DNA of 64,000 nt from Dipteronia dyeriana (Eukaryota; Streptophyta; Magnoliopsida; Sapindales; Sapindaceae), in assembly GCA_032871835.1 (NCBI GenBank), contig CM065296.1, positions 115,640,146-115,704,145 of the forward strand. Direction: 5' to 3'. This document shows, piece after piece, positions 24,307 through 34,715 of the stretch. The notes under the pieces were generated by a model, which was given only the letters and a program-made list of their open reading frames with translations, was not told the DNA's origin and made no database searches. A program made the position numbers and the translations under genes. Every line of letters begins with the position of its first letter. Positions within the stretch are counted from its first letter, which is position 1.

Positions 24307-24915
24307 TAGGGGTGGGCATGGATTAATTCGGTTCGCTTTTAACCAAAACCGTATTGAACCGATATATATTCGGTTTTTAATAATGTAAATCGGTTTGAAC
24401 CATTTTGAATCAGAAAACTGAATTGAACTGGACACCTTTAGCTCGATTCGGTTTAGTTTGGTTCTATTCGATTTTGGACCTATTGGGAATTGAAGTTTTT
24501 TTTTAATATGTATATATTTTTTTTGGGTATTTAAGTTTTTTTTTTGGCATTTAGACTTAAACCTTTTTAGTAAAACATAATCTGTAAAAAATAAATTAAA
24601 CAAAATACAACTCAATTTTCAATCTAAATCTAAAATTTCAATTATATTTAGTCTATATATTCAATCAAAATATAAAATTTTCATAACTTCCATAAAATAG
24701 AAGTAAAAAAATGTAGTACATTATGTAGTCCAAAATAAAACATCATCAATAAACAATTCATAATAAAATTGAACTTTACAAAATAATTCATTAAGATAAT
24801 TCGATTTGTTCGGTTCGATATGTTCAAAACTGAAACTATGAACCGAACCGAACACCCTTTTTCGGTTTGGTTCGGTACAATTCGGATTCGGTTTTGGTTT
24901 TTATGTCCATCCATA
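24307..24915. mobile_element. hAT-like non-autonomous element with CGGTT subterminal repeats
   Basis: The left end TAGGGGTGGGCATGGATT and the right end (reverse complement TATGGATGGACATAAAAACC) are similar. Both subterminal regions carry many CGGTT/AACCG units (TTCGGTTTGGTTCGG and complements). The interior has no transposase. I could not find matching eight-base flanks (ATAAATTT versus TATAATAA), so the boundaries or the hAT assignment are uncertain. Confidence 0.5.
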
Positions 24916-25289
24916 TATAATAATTGAATTTAATTAAAAAGATAAATATGGATATGGGGTGCTGTAAAAAAAATATAAATATAGGATAAAAATAAAATAA
25001 ATCAAAGTTAAAAAGTGGATTTAGAGTACTCTAAATTTAGAGTACCAAACAATGAAACTCTAAACAAATTTAATGTAGATAGAAATATGGAGTACCATTG
25101 GAGCTCATGGACTCTATTTTGGAATTTATATTTTAAAATAGAGTACTATCGTATGATCTATTTGAAAATTACACTTATACCCTTTTATAAAATGTCTATA
25201 AACTCCAACCAATTGAGATAATATCTTAGTTTCTAAAAAAAAGGAAAAAACCTAAGATAAATATCTTATATTTAAACTAGTGTAACAAC

Positions 25290-25700
25290 TAGGGACGAGC
25301 ATTTCCTCCAAATAATCCCCATTCCTTATATTTGGATGATTTGGGGATAAGGATAAAATTCATCCCCAAATTGAAATGAGGATACGGGACCTCCTCCTAT
25401 CTCATTTTCTCAATTTTTGTCATTTTCCACGAAACTTATTTTTTAAATAATAATCATTTTCCTCATTTACCCCATATTTTCCCAATTCAACACTTATTCA
25501 ATTTAAACCCTAATTATAAATACTTAATAAGCTCTAATTTTTTTTATATTTGTGTTGAAATGTTTCTTTTTACATATTATAACTTATAAGCATTGAGAAC
25601 GGGGAAATCAGGAAGAAAATTCAAATTGGAAAAATGGAAGAAATAAGGAAAACGGGGAAATTGGGATGGGATACCTGTCGCAAAATTGAAATTGGGTTGG
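25290..25700. mobile_element. Degenerate hAT-like MITE fragment
   Basis: The left terminus TAGGGACGAGCATTTCC resembles the ends of the G/C-rich elements at 12193 and 17636, and the interior has decayed CCCCATT and GGGGAAAT blocks. No right terminus or target duplication could be found, so it is a truncated or heavily mutated copy. Confidence 0.5.
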
Positions 25701-25985
25701 GCAATATGAACATAAAACTTTTACTCTTCAAAAACAAAAGTTATTGTCGCAAGATCTATGACAAGAAGTCACAAGTTGTGAGTCCATAAGATAGATAACT
25801 TCTACATCCATCTATTTCTTTGTAGTGTGTTTAGTTGGATTTAACCAGTTATGTTTTTTTTTTTCCTTTTTCATTTTTGTGGTATATGTTACTGTATATT
25901 TTAGATTTTTTTTTTTTTTTTGTCTTCTCTTTCGTGATTATAGAACTTATATCATTGCTTAACTCATGGTAAGAAGTTGCAAGTT

Positions 25986-27039
25986 GTGGCAACCCAATTT
26001 CCACGCAATTACCGAGCTGTACAAAGCATAGATAGTATGAAATAATATAAATAATGATTTACGGTCCAAATAATTAATCTAAATTTTAACTCAAATAATG
26101 TGTCAGTTGTTATCACTACACAACATAGAATGATGTGATTAATAAAAAAATCACTTATCACATCATATAGATTGAAATTTAAATTAAATTTTTAAGTTAT
26201 CTAGTATCATTGTTTTGATAAGTCATCATATAAATCGGAAAGTTTCGATTTGATAATTACTGGTGGGAATCCCCTTATCCCCTTGCAAACAGACCAAGAC
26301 TAACCACCCACCGGTACAATGACAATGGTACTAAAGAATTAAGAATCTGAGGAAGAAGAAAAGAGAACAAGTAGAAGGCAGTTATAAGACCGAAATAATT
26401 TTTCAAGAAACTTGGACGTCAAGCCATAACTGAAAAAGAAGACAAATGGCTTTATTTATCATGCATTACCTTGTTACATCACCCCAATTCCAAACAGTCT
26501 ACTATACCCGAGTATCATGTTGATGAATGAAGAAACAATTAGTGATCCTGAATAGGCCTGATTGTGCGGACAAATCTCTGCAAGCACCCGCAACAGTTAG
26601 TGGAGATCGTTTAGGTAAATAGTTAGAGAACCAAATGCCGAGGTTGTAACTGGTGAATGAATGGACCAACCATACATATCAATTGTTTTATATCTAAGCT
26701 ATATAACATTCATTCTTATAGTTCAGGAGCATGATAATATTTGTTCATCTTAAGAAAGTCATCTATGTTACGAAATAATTCCTATTCACTTGTTCTTTCC
26801 ATTCGCAAAGTTCTCATCACTATAATCATCCATGATTGACAATACCGGCAAGGTGAAGCAAAAGGTGGGGACCCATTACCGTAGGAAGCCTTGTTCCGAT
26901 AAGGGTTTGAAGCAGTGTATTAATCCTCAACCATTTGTGAAATTTCGATGTTGGTATATTTACGTGTTTATGAGAATGAGTATATATTGCAAAATAATCT
27001 TACAACTCAAGACTAATATGATGGGTTGTGACATCCATC

Positions 27040-27074
<35 letters not shown>

Positions 27075-27340
27075 TATCTTATTATGCGTTTTGGATCGAT
27101 TAATTACGATTACAAAGCATAACCTAACCAAGAATCAACCCTCGAACCCTTTAATAGAGCAGGAAAATTTAGAAGCTTAACAATAGTTTCATCAATTAGA
27201 TTTATATCAGATTTAATTAGTTAAAATGTTAAATGATCAATGAGAACCTACAAAACTTTTTTTTTTATAATAGAGAATAGTAATATTAAACAAATAAAAA
27301 AATTGTTATCAGAATCATAACTAATAAATATTAAGTTCAT
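25986..27340 (-). pseudogene. Decayed duplicate of the NAT3-like gene
   Basis: Pieces match the intact transporter in the same order and strand: exon 6 with its intron edge (25986-26042), exon 5 (about 26230-26350, with extra bases), exon 4 (about 26455-26590), exon 3 (about 26715-26925), then intron 1 fragments (about 27110-27245 and 27270-27330). Exons 7-13, exon 2 and exon 1 are missing. Small insertions and deletions disrupt every exon, for example the duplicated CCCCTT in exon 5 and the 'ACCACCCACCGG' shortening. An AT microsatellite (27042-27072) fills the place of exon 2. It cannot encode a permease. Confidence 0.93.
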
Positions 27341-27527
27341 AAATTTGAAATTGAAGCAGAGATGACGGCACCGATCGACCATCAGAGTTGCCTCTCTGTG
27401 CTCAACCGAGAGGCTACAAGTGCTGAGCCAGTGAAGTTGATATTTTCTTCAAAGAATATATATTAATTACATACCAAGTAAACAAATGGGTCTTGGAATC
27501 TTGGATCTAAAGCATCTTATAAATTTG
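27318..27527. repeat. Copy of the NAT3-like upstream segment 8222-8413
   Basis: Both copies share AAGCAGAGA, CCATCAGAGTTGC, GTGCTGAGCCAGTGAAG and the end TCTTGGATCTAAAGCATC. In this copy the sequence joins directly to the transporter intron-1 fragment, so about 2.3 kb that includes exon 1 and most of the upstream region was deleted. The match stops at 27527, where the original copy is entered by a MITE (8414). Confidence 0.88.
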
Positions 27528-27640
27528 ATATAATATTTTTGTTTAGTCAATTTAGAACAACTAAAATAATGAGCTTGCTTGATTACTTCTCGGTATCTTC
27601 ATCAATAAACAATAATTCTTACGAATTTGATCTATTTACC

Positions 27641-27945
27641 CATCTTCTCCACCAAAGCTGGCTCAGATGATGTCATGCTTTTCCTAGCCAGTCGTGAAGG
27701 ACACCTAGCTACATGTACCGGCCTCCATTAATAAGAATGTGAAATTCATACTACTCTTTAGTTTTCAGTGCATCGAATTTATCATCCCAAGCTCCTTTCA
27801 AGTAGAGAGCATTTGCTAAGATGAACCTACTTGTACTGTCAACTGATTCAGGAGAAGAAAATCTTTATTAACATCATTTGGTCTCCTTTTCATCCCACAA
27901 ATTTACTTCTACGGCCATTAAAATGAAAAGCATACCATAAGTACA
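27641..27945 (-). pseudogene. Serpin exon-2 fragment
   Basis: Two blocks match exon 2 of the intact serpin on the same strand: 27641-27665 (matching about 28857-28880) and about 27775-27945 (matching about 29075-29265, including CAAGCTCCTTTCAAGTAGAG). About 190 bases between them are deleted or unrecognisable. The match extends past the exon border into the serpin intron (AAAAGCATACCAT against AAAAACATACCAT), so it is a DNA duplication and not a retrocopy. Confidence 0.88.
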
Positions 27946-28445
27946 TGATCACATATTAACAAACATCAACAAACATATCTAGCACATAAGATAACTAAAT
28001 AAAGATCACATATTTAAGCAATCTGTCACTTTCTAGGTTGAAACAACATAACATTTGTATTGGCATCGTATAAAGTATCCCAATATTAGATATGTTTGGT
28101 AATACAAAATGAAGCCATTGAGCCTTTATCACATGCATGCCATGAGGTTTAAGGATCTATGTCATATCCAAATTTAACTTTGGCGAACTTTGCATAAACA
28201 GGAAAAAGCAATATATAACACACATCAAAATTCCACATTATTACAATCACATGCCATAACCAAATACAATCTCTGTTAAGTGGCATCAACAGGACAACAG
28301 GAAAAAGAACACCCAATGGAAACACAACTGAAGCTAAAAGTGTTAGAAGCCACCAAGGGCTTTTCCGGCATTAGCACAGTACAACACGAATACAGCATAT
28401 CAGACTGTTAGGTTTAATCTACTTACAGAATTTCTCAGACATTAA
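27946..28445. other. Serpin 3' flank
   Basis: This stretch lies immediately downstream of the minus-strand serpin stop codon and probably contains its 3' UTR. No other gene or element was recognised. Confidence 0.5.
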
Positions 28446-30534
28446 TCAAGCGACAAGAGGATTGAGAACATGCCCAACGAACATCACCATTCCAGTCATG
28501 TCTTCTCTGATCAGGAAGACGAATGGGTGGTCAGCCACAAAATCTATCTTATCAAAACTAGGCAATCCTCTCAGTGCTATAACAGCAGCAGAAGCAGCTG
28601 CAGCCTCTGTCCCTTCTTCATTAACCTCTATGAAAGACTTATGGAAGATGCTAGAAACATACAGGCTGCCAGCCACAGGAGAGTCCACCATCTCTGTCAA
28701 ACCATCTCCACCAGAGAATGGTAACACCACTCCTAATTCCTTTAGAACTGTGGAGGTTTCAAACCCAAAAGAAATCTTAAACCTTGGAATCCTGAAGTCT
28801 CCAACTTCTACTTTCTGGTGTGGAAGGTGGCGGTCTAAGAACCCAGATTCAGAACCCATCTTCTCTACCAAAGCTGGCAGACCGTCTTTCGCATCTGGAA
28901 GAAAGAAGTACATGGAGAAACGGCGTTTGTCTTCCCCTTGTTTATAAGGAAGCCCTAGAACTTTGAAACCATCAAAGGCACTGATTACCTGCTTTTTCTT
29001 GCTAGTCATGAAAGGCACTTGAACCGGGGATCCACTCAGAAGGTGAAAGTCATGGTCTTTCGTTTTTGATACATCGAATGTTTCATTCCAAGCTCCTTTG
29101 AAGTAGAGAGCATTTGCTAAGATAAGCCTACTTGCACAGTCAACTGACCCAGGAGGAAGAACCTCCTTAATAAGACCACTGGTCTCCTTTTCAGCCCATG
29201 AATTTACTTCTTGGATTACTTCAACAGCCTTCAAAGATACCATCAACATGAAAAACATACCATTAGAACATCCAATACATAAGTGCTCAAAATATTAGCT
29301 GTTGCACAACCATCATAATATTTAAATAAAGACTACATTTTTAAGTAAGGCTTGACTAATGTAAAGCTTGACCAATGAATTATTCCATCTAACCTACCAC
29401 ACCATGATCAAATTGTTGTTGAAAACATCAATAATCGTCCCTCTTTATATGTTATTGTGACTACCATATAACTTAGTTCGAGAGATATCTATACTTATAT
29501 AAGAGACCTTTGAAATTGAATCCTAGTCACGCAAAGGTTTGAGGGCATATAATTTGTAGGAATTAATTAATTATTACTATTGTTATTTATCTTATTTAAA
29601 TGATAAAGTAATTAAACTAAAAATCTGTGTATTTCAGGGAAGAAGAATCGTTCTTGCAAAATATTAAAAACACCCGCACACTTTAACCAAAAAAGAAAAA
29701 AAAAATCACCCACACACAACAAGCTTTCTATGATGAAGCAAAAATATGGATGACGGATCAATACATATGTGTAAAATGAACCTCTAAATTGGTAAAAACA
29801 TACAGATAAAATAACATTGGGGAGGGGCATTATCCTAGTAATGATTCTAAAGAGCAATGTCAGATAGAACATTTTATTCAATTTAAACAATAAAAAGAAA
29901 AAGAAAAACCATATATCACTGTTGAAACTACACAGCATCAAAGCAACAATAAGAAAACATAAATGAAATCCCTAAATACAAGTAAAAGCAATGATCAAAG
30001 CAATTACACAGCAGCTCTTTAGTCCTCGCAAGTTTATAGCTAATATTAACACAATGTCAAAATTTTCGTACACAATTTCCAAAACCTAAACTATAAACTA
30101 AATCGACACAAAATAATGCTGTAAATTGATAAACAAAATCGTACCTTGGTTTGGAAATCGACTTGATTGGAAGAAACCTTGTAGACATTATCCAGAACCT
30201 GTTTGTAAGAATCCTTGAAAGAGAGTGACTTATCGATCCAAACGCCGTTAGCGAAAGACAAGCGAGGACCGCCACTAGGACTCCCGTCGGCGAAAACAAC
30301 GGCGACGACTTCGGAGGAGAAGGTGTTAAGCTCTTCGCCGGATTTGGACTTGAGGAAGGAGAGCAGCTGATCCTGAGTGGGACCCTTGGAGCCAGCCGCG
30401 ATGAGGCTGAGCACCACGTGGATCGACGAAGGCGAGAACACGAGGTTGGAGTCCTTGGCTTCGGTCAAGGCCACGTGCTTCGACAGGGACAAAGCGACGT
30501 CGGTTTGGTTGCTGATCGATTGTCTGAGGTCCAT
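28446..30534 (-). CDS. Plant LR serpin (serpin-ZX-like), two exons
   Basis: Exon 1 is 30534-30145 (130 codons) and exon 2 is 29228-28446 (260 codons plus stop), with a 916-bp GT-AG intron; total 390 aa, the normal plant serpin size. Serpins are suicide inhibitors that trap proteases after cleavage of a reactive-centre loop. The N-terminal FSPSSIHVVLSLIAAGSKG and the C-terminal FVADHPFVFLIRE are classic family segments. The loop has the inhibitory hinge EEGTEAAAASAAV and a P2-P1 Leu-Arg at 349-350 followed by Gly, so it belongs to the conserved LR class, whose Arabidopsis member AtSerpin1 inhibits the metacaspase MC9 and papain-like proteases. Position P3 is Ala here, where AtSerpin1 has Lys. 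No signal peptide is seen, fitting a nucleocytosolic protein. The ATG was chosen by its serpin N-terminus (MDLRQSISNQTDVALSLSKH). The target is inferred from family. Confidence 0.95.
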
Positions 30535-30565
30535 GTTTGGTTTTTTTTTTTTTTTTTTGCAGCGA
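30535..30565 (-). promoter_or_regulatory. Poly-A tract in serpin leader
   Basis: On the coding strand a run of 18 A (30541-30558) ends only a few bases before the serpin ATG (context CCAAACATGG). The purine at +4 and the A-rich leader fit a good plant start context. A regulatory effect is not shown by the sequence. Confidence 0.5.
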
Positions 30566-31284
30566 GTGGTTTGTGAAGTAAATTTCGATACCAACACGAC
30601 GAAGAGAAGGAACCGACAGTGTGAATTTATGATACCAGTGAGAAAGATACGATACGACTTTGTTGGTAGTTTGGATTTAAAGCAGAAATTTATACGGTTA
30701 CGTGGGTTCAAAAACGAGCGTTGCCGCGTGTCGCGTTATTCGCGTACGTGTCGAGAATCGAGAATACGAGATCTTTAAGTAGTCAAGTACTCAAGTTTGC
30801 TTACGGATTAAGGATAGATTGGGCTTGTTAAAATGGTCAAAGTGGGCTTTAAGAGTGTAAATGAAGATTGTAGAGAAGTTTCATGCATTGTAATTGGGCC
30901 TATCAAAACAGAAACTTGCCTTCATCTGTCTCTATTGCCACCCAAATATCTACTATCTACACCCATTTTAGTTCCAAAAATACCCTTCCTTCCTTTTTCT
31001 CTTCGATTTTTCCAATTACATCAATTGGTTTCAAACCAAAAATTCTTCACTGAAATCATTAAAAATATAATACAATTACTTGACAATTGGTAGTTGGTAC
31101 CCAGATACGCTGACGATAACATTATGTGAGAGAGATGTGGTTTATTTTTTTTAATATGTACTTTTTTAATTCTTATTTTTTATAAACCTTTAGATTAACA
31201 TATAAATATTAAAAATTGATCAAGTAACATTAATGGCAATATAGTACCCACGAGGAGAATATTATTGTAAAAATTTCAGTAAAA
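30566..31284. other. Serpin upstream region, nothing else recognised
   Basis: The stretch is 5' of the serpin and should contain its promoter. Part of it (30580-30780) is less AT-rich with several CG dinucleotides (TTGCCGCGTGTCGCG near 30720-30735). Short open frames on plus have no recognisable domain. Confidence 0.45.
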
Positions 31285-31566
31285 CATATATGTGAATTCA
31301 TTAATAGCCAAGAAGAAAAAATGGCATTTAACATAATTGAAATATGTATGATAACCAAAAATACTCATTAAATAAATATTATATTATTTCGAAAATAAGA
31401 ATACACACATATGCAAATACATTGTGTATATAATCAATCCGACAGAATGATCAATTTGTTTTACATGTTATTTTACAACTAATATTAAAACTCTGAACCA
31501 TGCATGTCATAAATACATAGAAAACTTTTCCAAACCAAAAAACATTCGACCTGACTCTGATACCAA
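31285..31566 (-). mobile_element. Second copia internal start (PBS and leader fragment)
   Basis: The PBS TTGGTATCAGAG (minus strand, 31566-31555) is complementary to the 3' end of initiator tRNA-Met, as in most copia elements, and directly adjoins LTR B. The leader downstream of it matches 56495-56769 closely, then stops at about 31285. It belongs to a second element joined to the first through the shared LTR B. Confidence 0.88.
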
Positions 31567-32224
31567 TGTTGAAATTATACAATATGAGAAGAATGTTAAT
31601 ATACCTTTTTCTTAATCGAAAAATTGAGTGAATCACAAGTCATGAGAGAATCACAAATTAAAATGGAACTCAAACTCAAAACCACGTTATAAGAATCCTC
31701 TCTTTACTATTTATCTCTTTTTCATATTTCACGTACTACTTTTCCATTTACAGACCCCTTTTTCTATATGTATCACAGAGTCCTATGTAGGGGTGGACGT
31801 TTTTATTGAAATCCCATTCACCGGTCACGTAGCGGAAGTAGGTTTTTAATTAATTTTTTAATACAGATCATAATCTGTATATGGAACCAGTAAACTTTGG
31901 ATCGTAATTATTTTTCGGAACTAATACATACAATATGTAAACACAGGAAATTGAAATCGATATAATCAGAAGAACATACCAACGTTTGGAGGTTCATTCA
32001 CTTTACGTTATGCTCCTGTCTGAACCAATCTTACCAATGTTTGGAAGCTCCTTCACTTTACGATGTGCTCTTATCTGAACAACTCGATCTCCCTCGCTAT
32101 CTCCCGAGACTGGTAACTGCTTGTGGACGCGTCACGATTTCATGAACTTGAATGGAGGATGTAAAGATAATTGAATAAACTTTTTCTTCTATATGTTTCA
32201 AAAAACACACAAAGTGTAAAAACA

Positions 32225-32226
<2 letters not shown>

Positions 32227-32276
<50 letters not shown>
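32227..32276. repeat. AT microsatellite
   Basis: An uninterrupted AT dinucleotide run of about 50 bases inside the nested solo LTR. Confidence 0.97.
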
Positions 32277-32279
<3 letters not shown>

Positions 32280-32465
32280 TGCACACGAAGCACACATATC
32301 ACATATGTTTTTTTTTTTTGGGTTTCACGCCACTAAAAAAAAAATTGCCTTTTTTTTTGCCTGATGCATGTGACTTTTTTAAAGTCAAAAAACAAAAAAA
32401 AAACTTTTTACAAATATATATATATTCAGCCTCCGCTTCCACTTCCACTTCCGCTTCCGCTTCCG

Positions 32466-32472
<7 letters not shown>

Positions 32473-32523
<51 letters not shown>
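32473..32523. repeat. AT microsatellite with adjacent CTTCCG/CTTCCA hexamers
   Basis: About 50 bases of AT repeat follow a short array of CTTCCR hexamers (32435-32466). Both lie in the nested solo LTR. Confidence 0.95.
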
Positions 32524-32527
<4 letters not shown>

Positions 32528-34645
32528 GTATCAAGTATTTACATCATATGTAAATTCTTCTTTTGATTAATATTTCATGTGCACACATTAATTTATATCC
32601 AATACAATCTTTTGTATTATTAATTGATATATTTCTTTTAATTATTATTTTTAAATATATCTAATATATTAAAAGTGATAATAAGTATTTTAAATTTAAA
32701 CTTAAATTCAAATACTTAGATAAATGATTTAGTAAAATAAAATAATCATATTACTTTATCTTCATCTAAATCCATATATCAACTAACACCCTCCAATTAA
32801 TAGTTAATTAATAATTCATAATTATCAATATAATTAAATAATCTAATTATTTAATTAATTTAACTATTAATATTTATTAATTAAATAATTTCATTATTAA
32901 ATTAATTTTCGAATATATACGTGTCACTTTTGTAACACAATTAATTGGACAATCCAATTAATTACCCGTGATCCTTGTTACCTAAAACGATCGGGCTAGC
33001 AAGGGGACCTAATGAACCCACCGTATTTTGAGCTCCAATAATCATCGAAATCATTAATTAAACTCTTTAATTAATATTCCTTGATTATTAACTCCGATGT
33101 TATTCCACTAAAAATCCGAAACTGCACTCTCTCAACTGTAGATGCTTTTACACAGACCGATACAACTCGGTGTCCATCGATATACCTATTACACATGGTG
33201 TGATCCTCCACAGTAGTTCATAATTAGAGATGGGTCATAATGTCCGTTATACCCCTCTAATCACATATATCCTTTAAGTACCGTTGATTCTATAATGAAC
33301 AATAAATCATATTTCCTTATGGAATTAGGAGAGCCCTCATATTGTCCAAGCCTCGAATCGACCCCTAAGGGAACTACCATATACTTCTCACAAGAATGAG
33401 TGGATTCCACTATTGTATACAAACCTTCCCAGCCATAAGCCAAACCGTAATCCCAACATACGGAGCATATTGATCGGGAACATCATCCGACCTCACCCAT
33501 GGTATATCAAAGACCACGATCTAACCTGAAGGAGTCGATAAGACACTCAGGATTAAGATCACCCACATATAGCCATCGTTAGTTGATATATATGAATCTC
33601 ATCGGTAAACGGATATTGGTGAGATATTTATATAGATCATGGCCCATTCCTATATTATCACATCATACAAGGTGCCTCCGTTCCCATATCTCATATGAAT
33701 GATTCAGGATAGAATCATCGTACATTACGGAATGGACCGCAGCTATAGATCAACCACAAATAAAGTACCCAATTTTATTTGCTATCTATGGACTCTTTAG
33801 ATTGCATGACTCTTACTGTATCCATCCGTATATGACATTCATATACACAGTTCGAGATTATATCCGGGAATCTTGGATGTTAAATATATACACAAGTTAT
33901 AAAATAAACAACACAACAAGAATGAATTGAACTTTTCCTTTTATTTATTTCATAAATCCATTTATAAATTACATATTTATGGCATAAACCCCAACAGTTT
34001 TAGGGTTGGGTTGAAATTTTTCAACTCGATCGTTATTCGTGTTAGAAAAATTCAACCCAACCCAACCCGACATTGTCGGGTTGGGTTGGGTTGATCGGGG
34101 TTGGTCATTACGATAAAAAAAGAATCAATTACATACAATTAAGTGAAAATGTTAAAGGTTTCATACAATATCAATACTAATAATATTATCTTCAAATATA
34201 ATACAAACATCTCATATGCATCAATAACTTAACATAAATTAAACTGAAATGTATTTTAATCCATAAATAGTTAAACACAAATAAAAAGTACGAGAAATAA
34301 TACAATATTCAATATCTCATGAGCTAGGTCCAAACATTTGTCCTTGAGCCACTTCCAAGCATTTTTTATTTTCTCATTAATGTTCTTTCCTATTGATAAA
34401 AAAGAACAAAAAAAAAACATTTTTTTTTTCTTATATTAAATCCTCCATGTAAGGTGAACCAAAGAATAGTTTAATTTCACAACCATTACAATAACAAGTA
34501 AATTTAAAATTTATGTTTACAAATTATACCTAAAAATATTACAATTTCATGACTGACCCAACCAATTTTAGGAAGACACGTCAAATATACATATCTGAAT
34601 CCGCAAAGATATCCCTTCAATCCTATATTTAAAGATTCATAACTA

Positions 34646-34648
<3 letters not shown>

Positions 34649-34712
<64 letters not shown>
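34649..34712. repeat. AT microsatellite
   Basis: About 64 bases of AT repeat in the body of the hAT element 31788-36115. Confidence 0.97.

Positions 34713-34715
<3 letters not shown>

Larger units (their letters stand above)
31804..33996 (-). repeat. Solo LTR nested in the hAT element (probable copia type)
   Basis: The 2193-bp block ends in CCCCAACA (minus-strand start TGTTGGGG) and begins TATTG, a one-base variant of TGTTG. GTTTT lies on both sides (31799-31803 and 33997-34001), a five-base LTR-type target duplication. Removing it rejoins hAT terminal sequence (GGACG and AGGGTTGGG). It holds no gag-pol, so it is most simply a solo LTR. It contains a pair of about 55-bp tandem repeats (31979-32084) and two long AT runs. 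Confidence 0.75.

Noticed and set aside
24307..24915. Confident hAT call for the CGGTT-rich element
   Set aside because: Ends are similar but the eight-base flanks do not match, so it is kept only as a tentative call.
28462..28947. 161-codon plus-strand frame opposite the serpin
   Set aside because: It is the antisense shadow of serpin exon 2, whose minus-strand reading has clear family motifs.
32171..32570. Frames rich in Ile-Tyr alternation
   Set aside because: They are translations of AT microsatellites.
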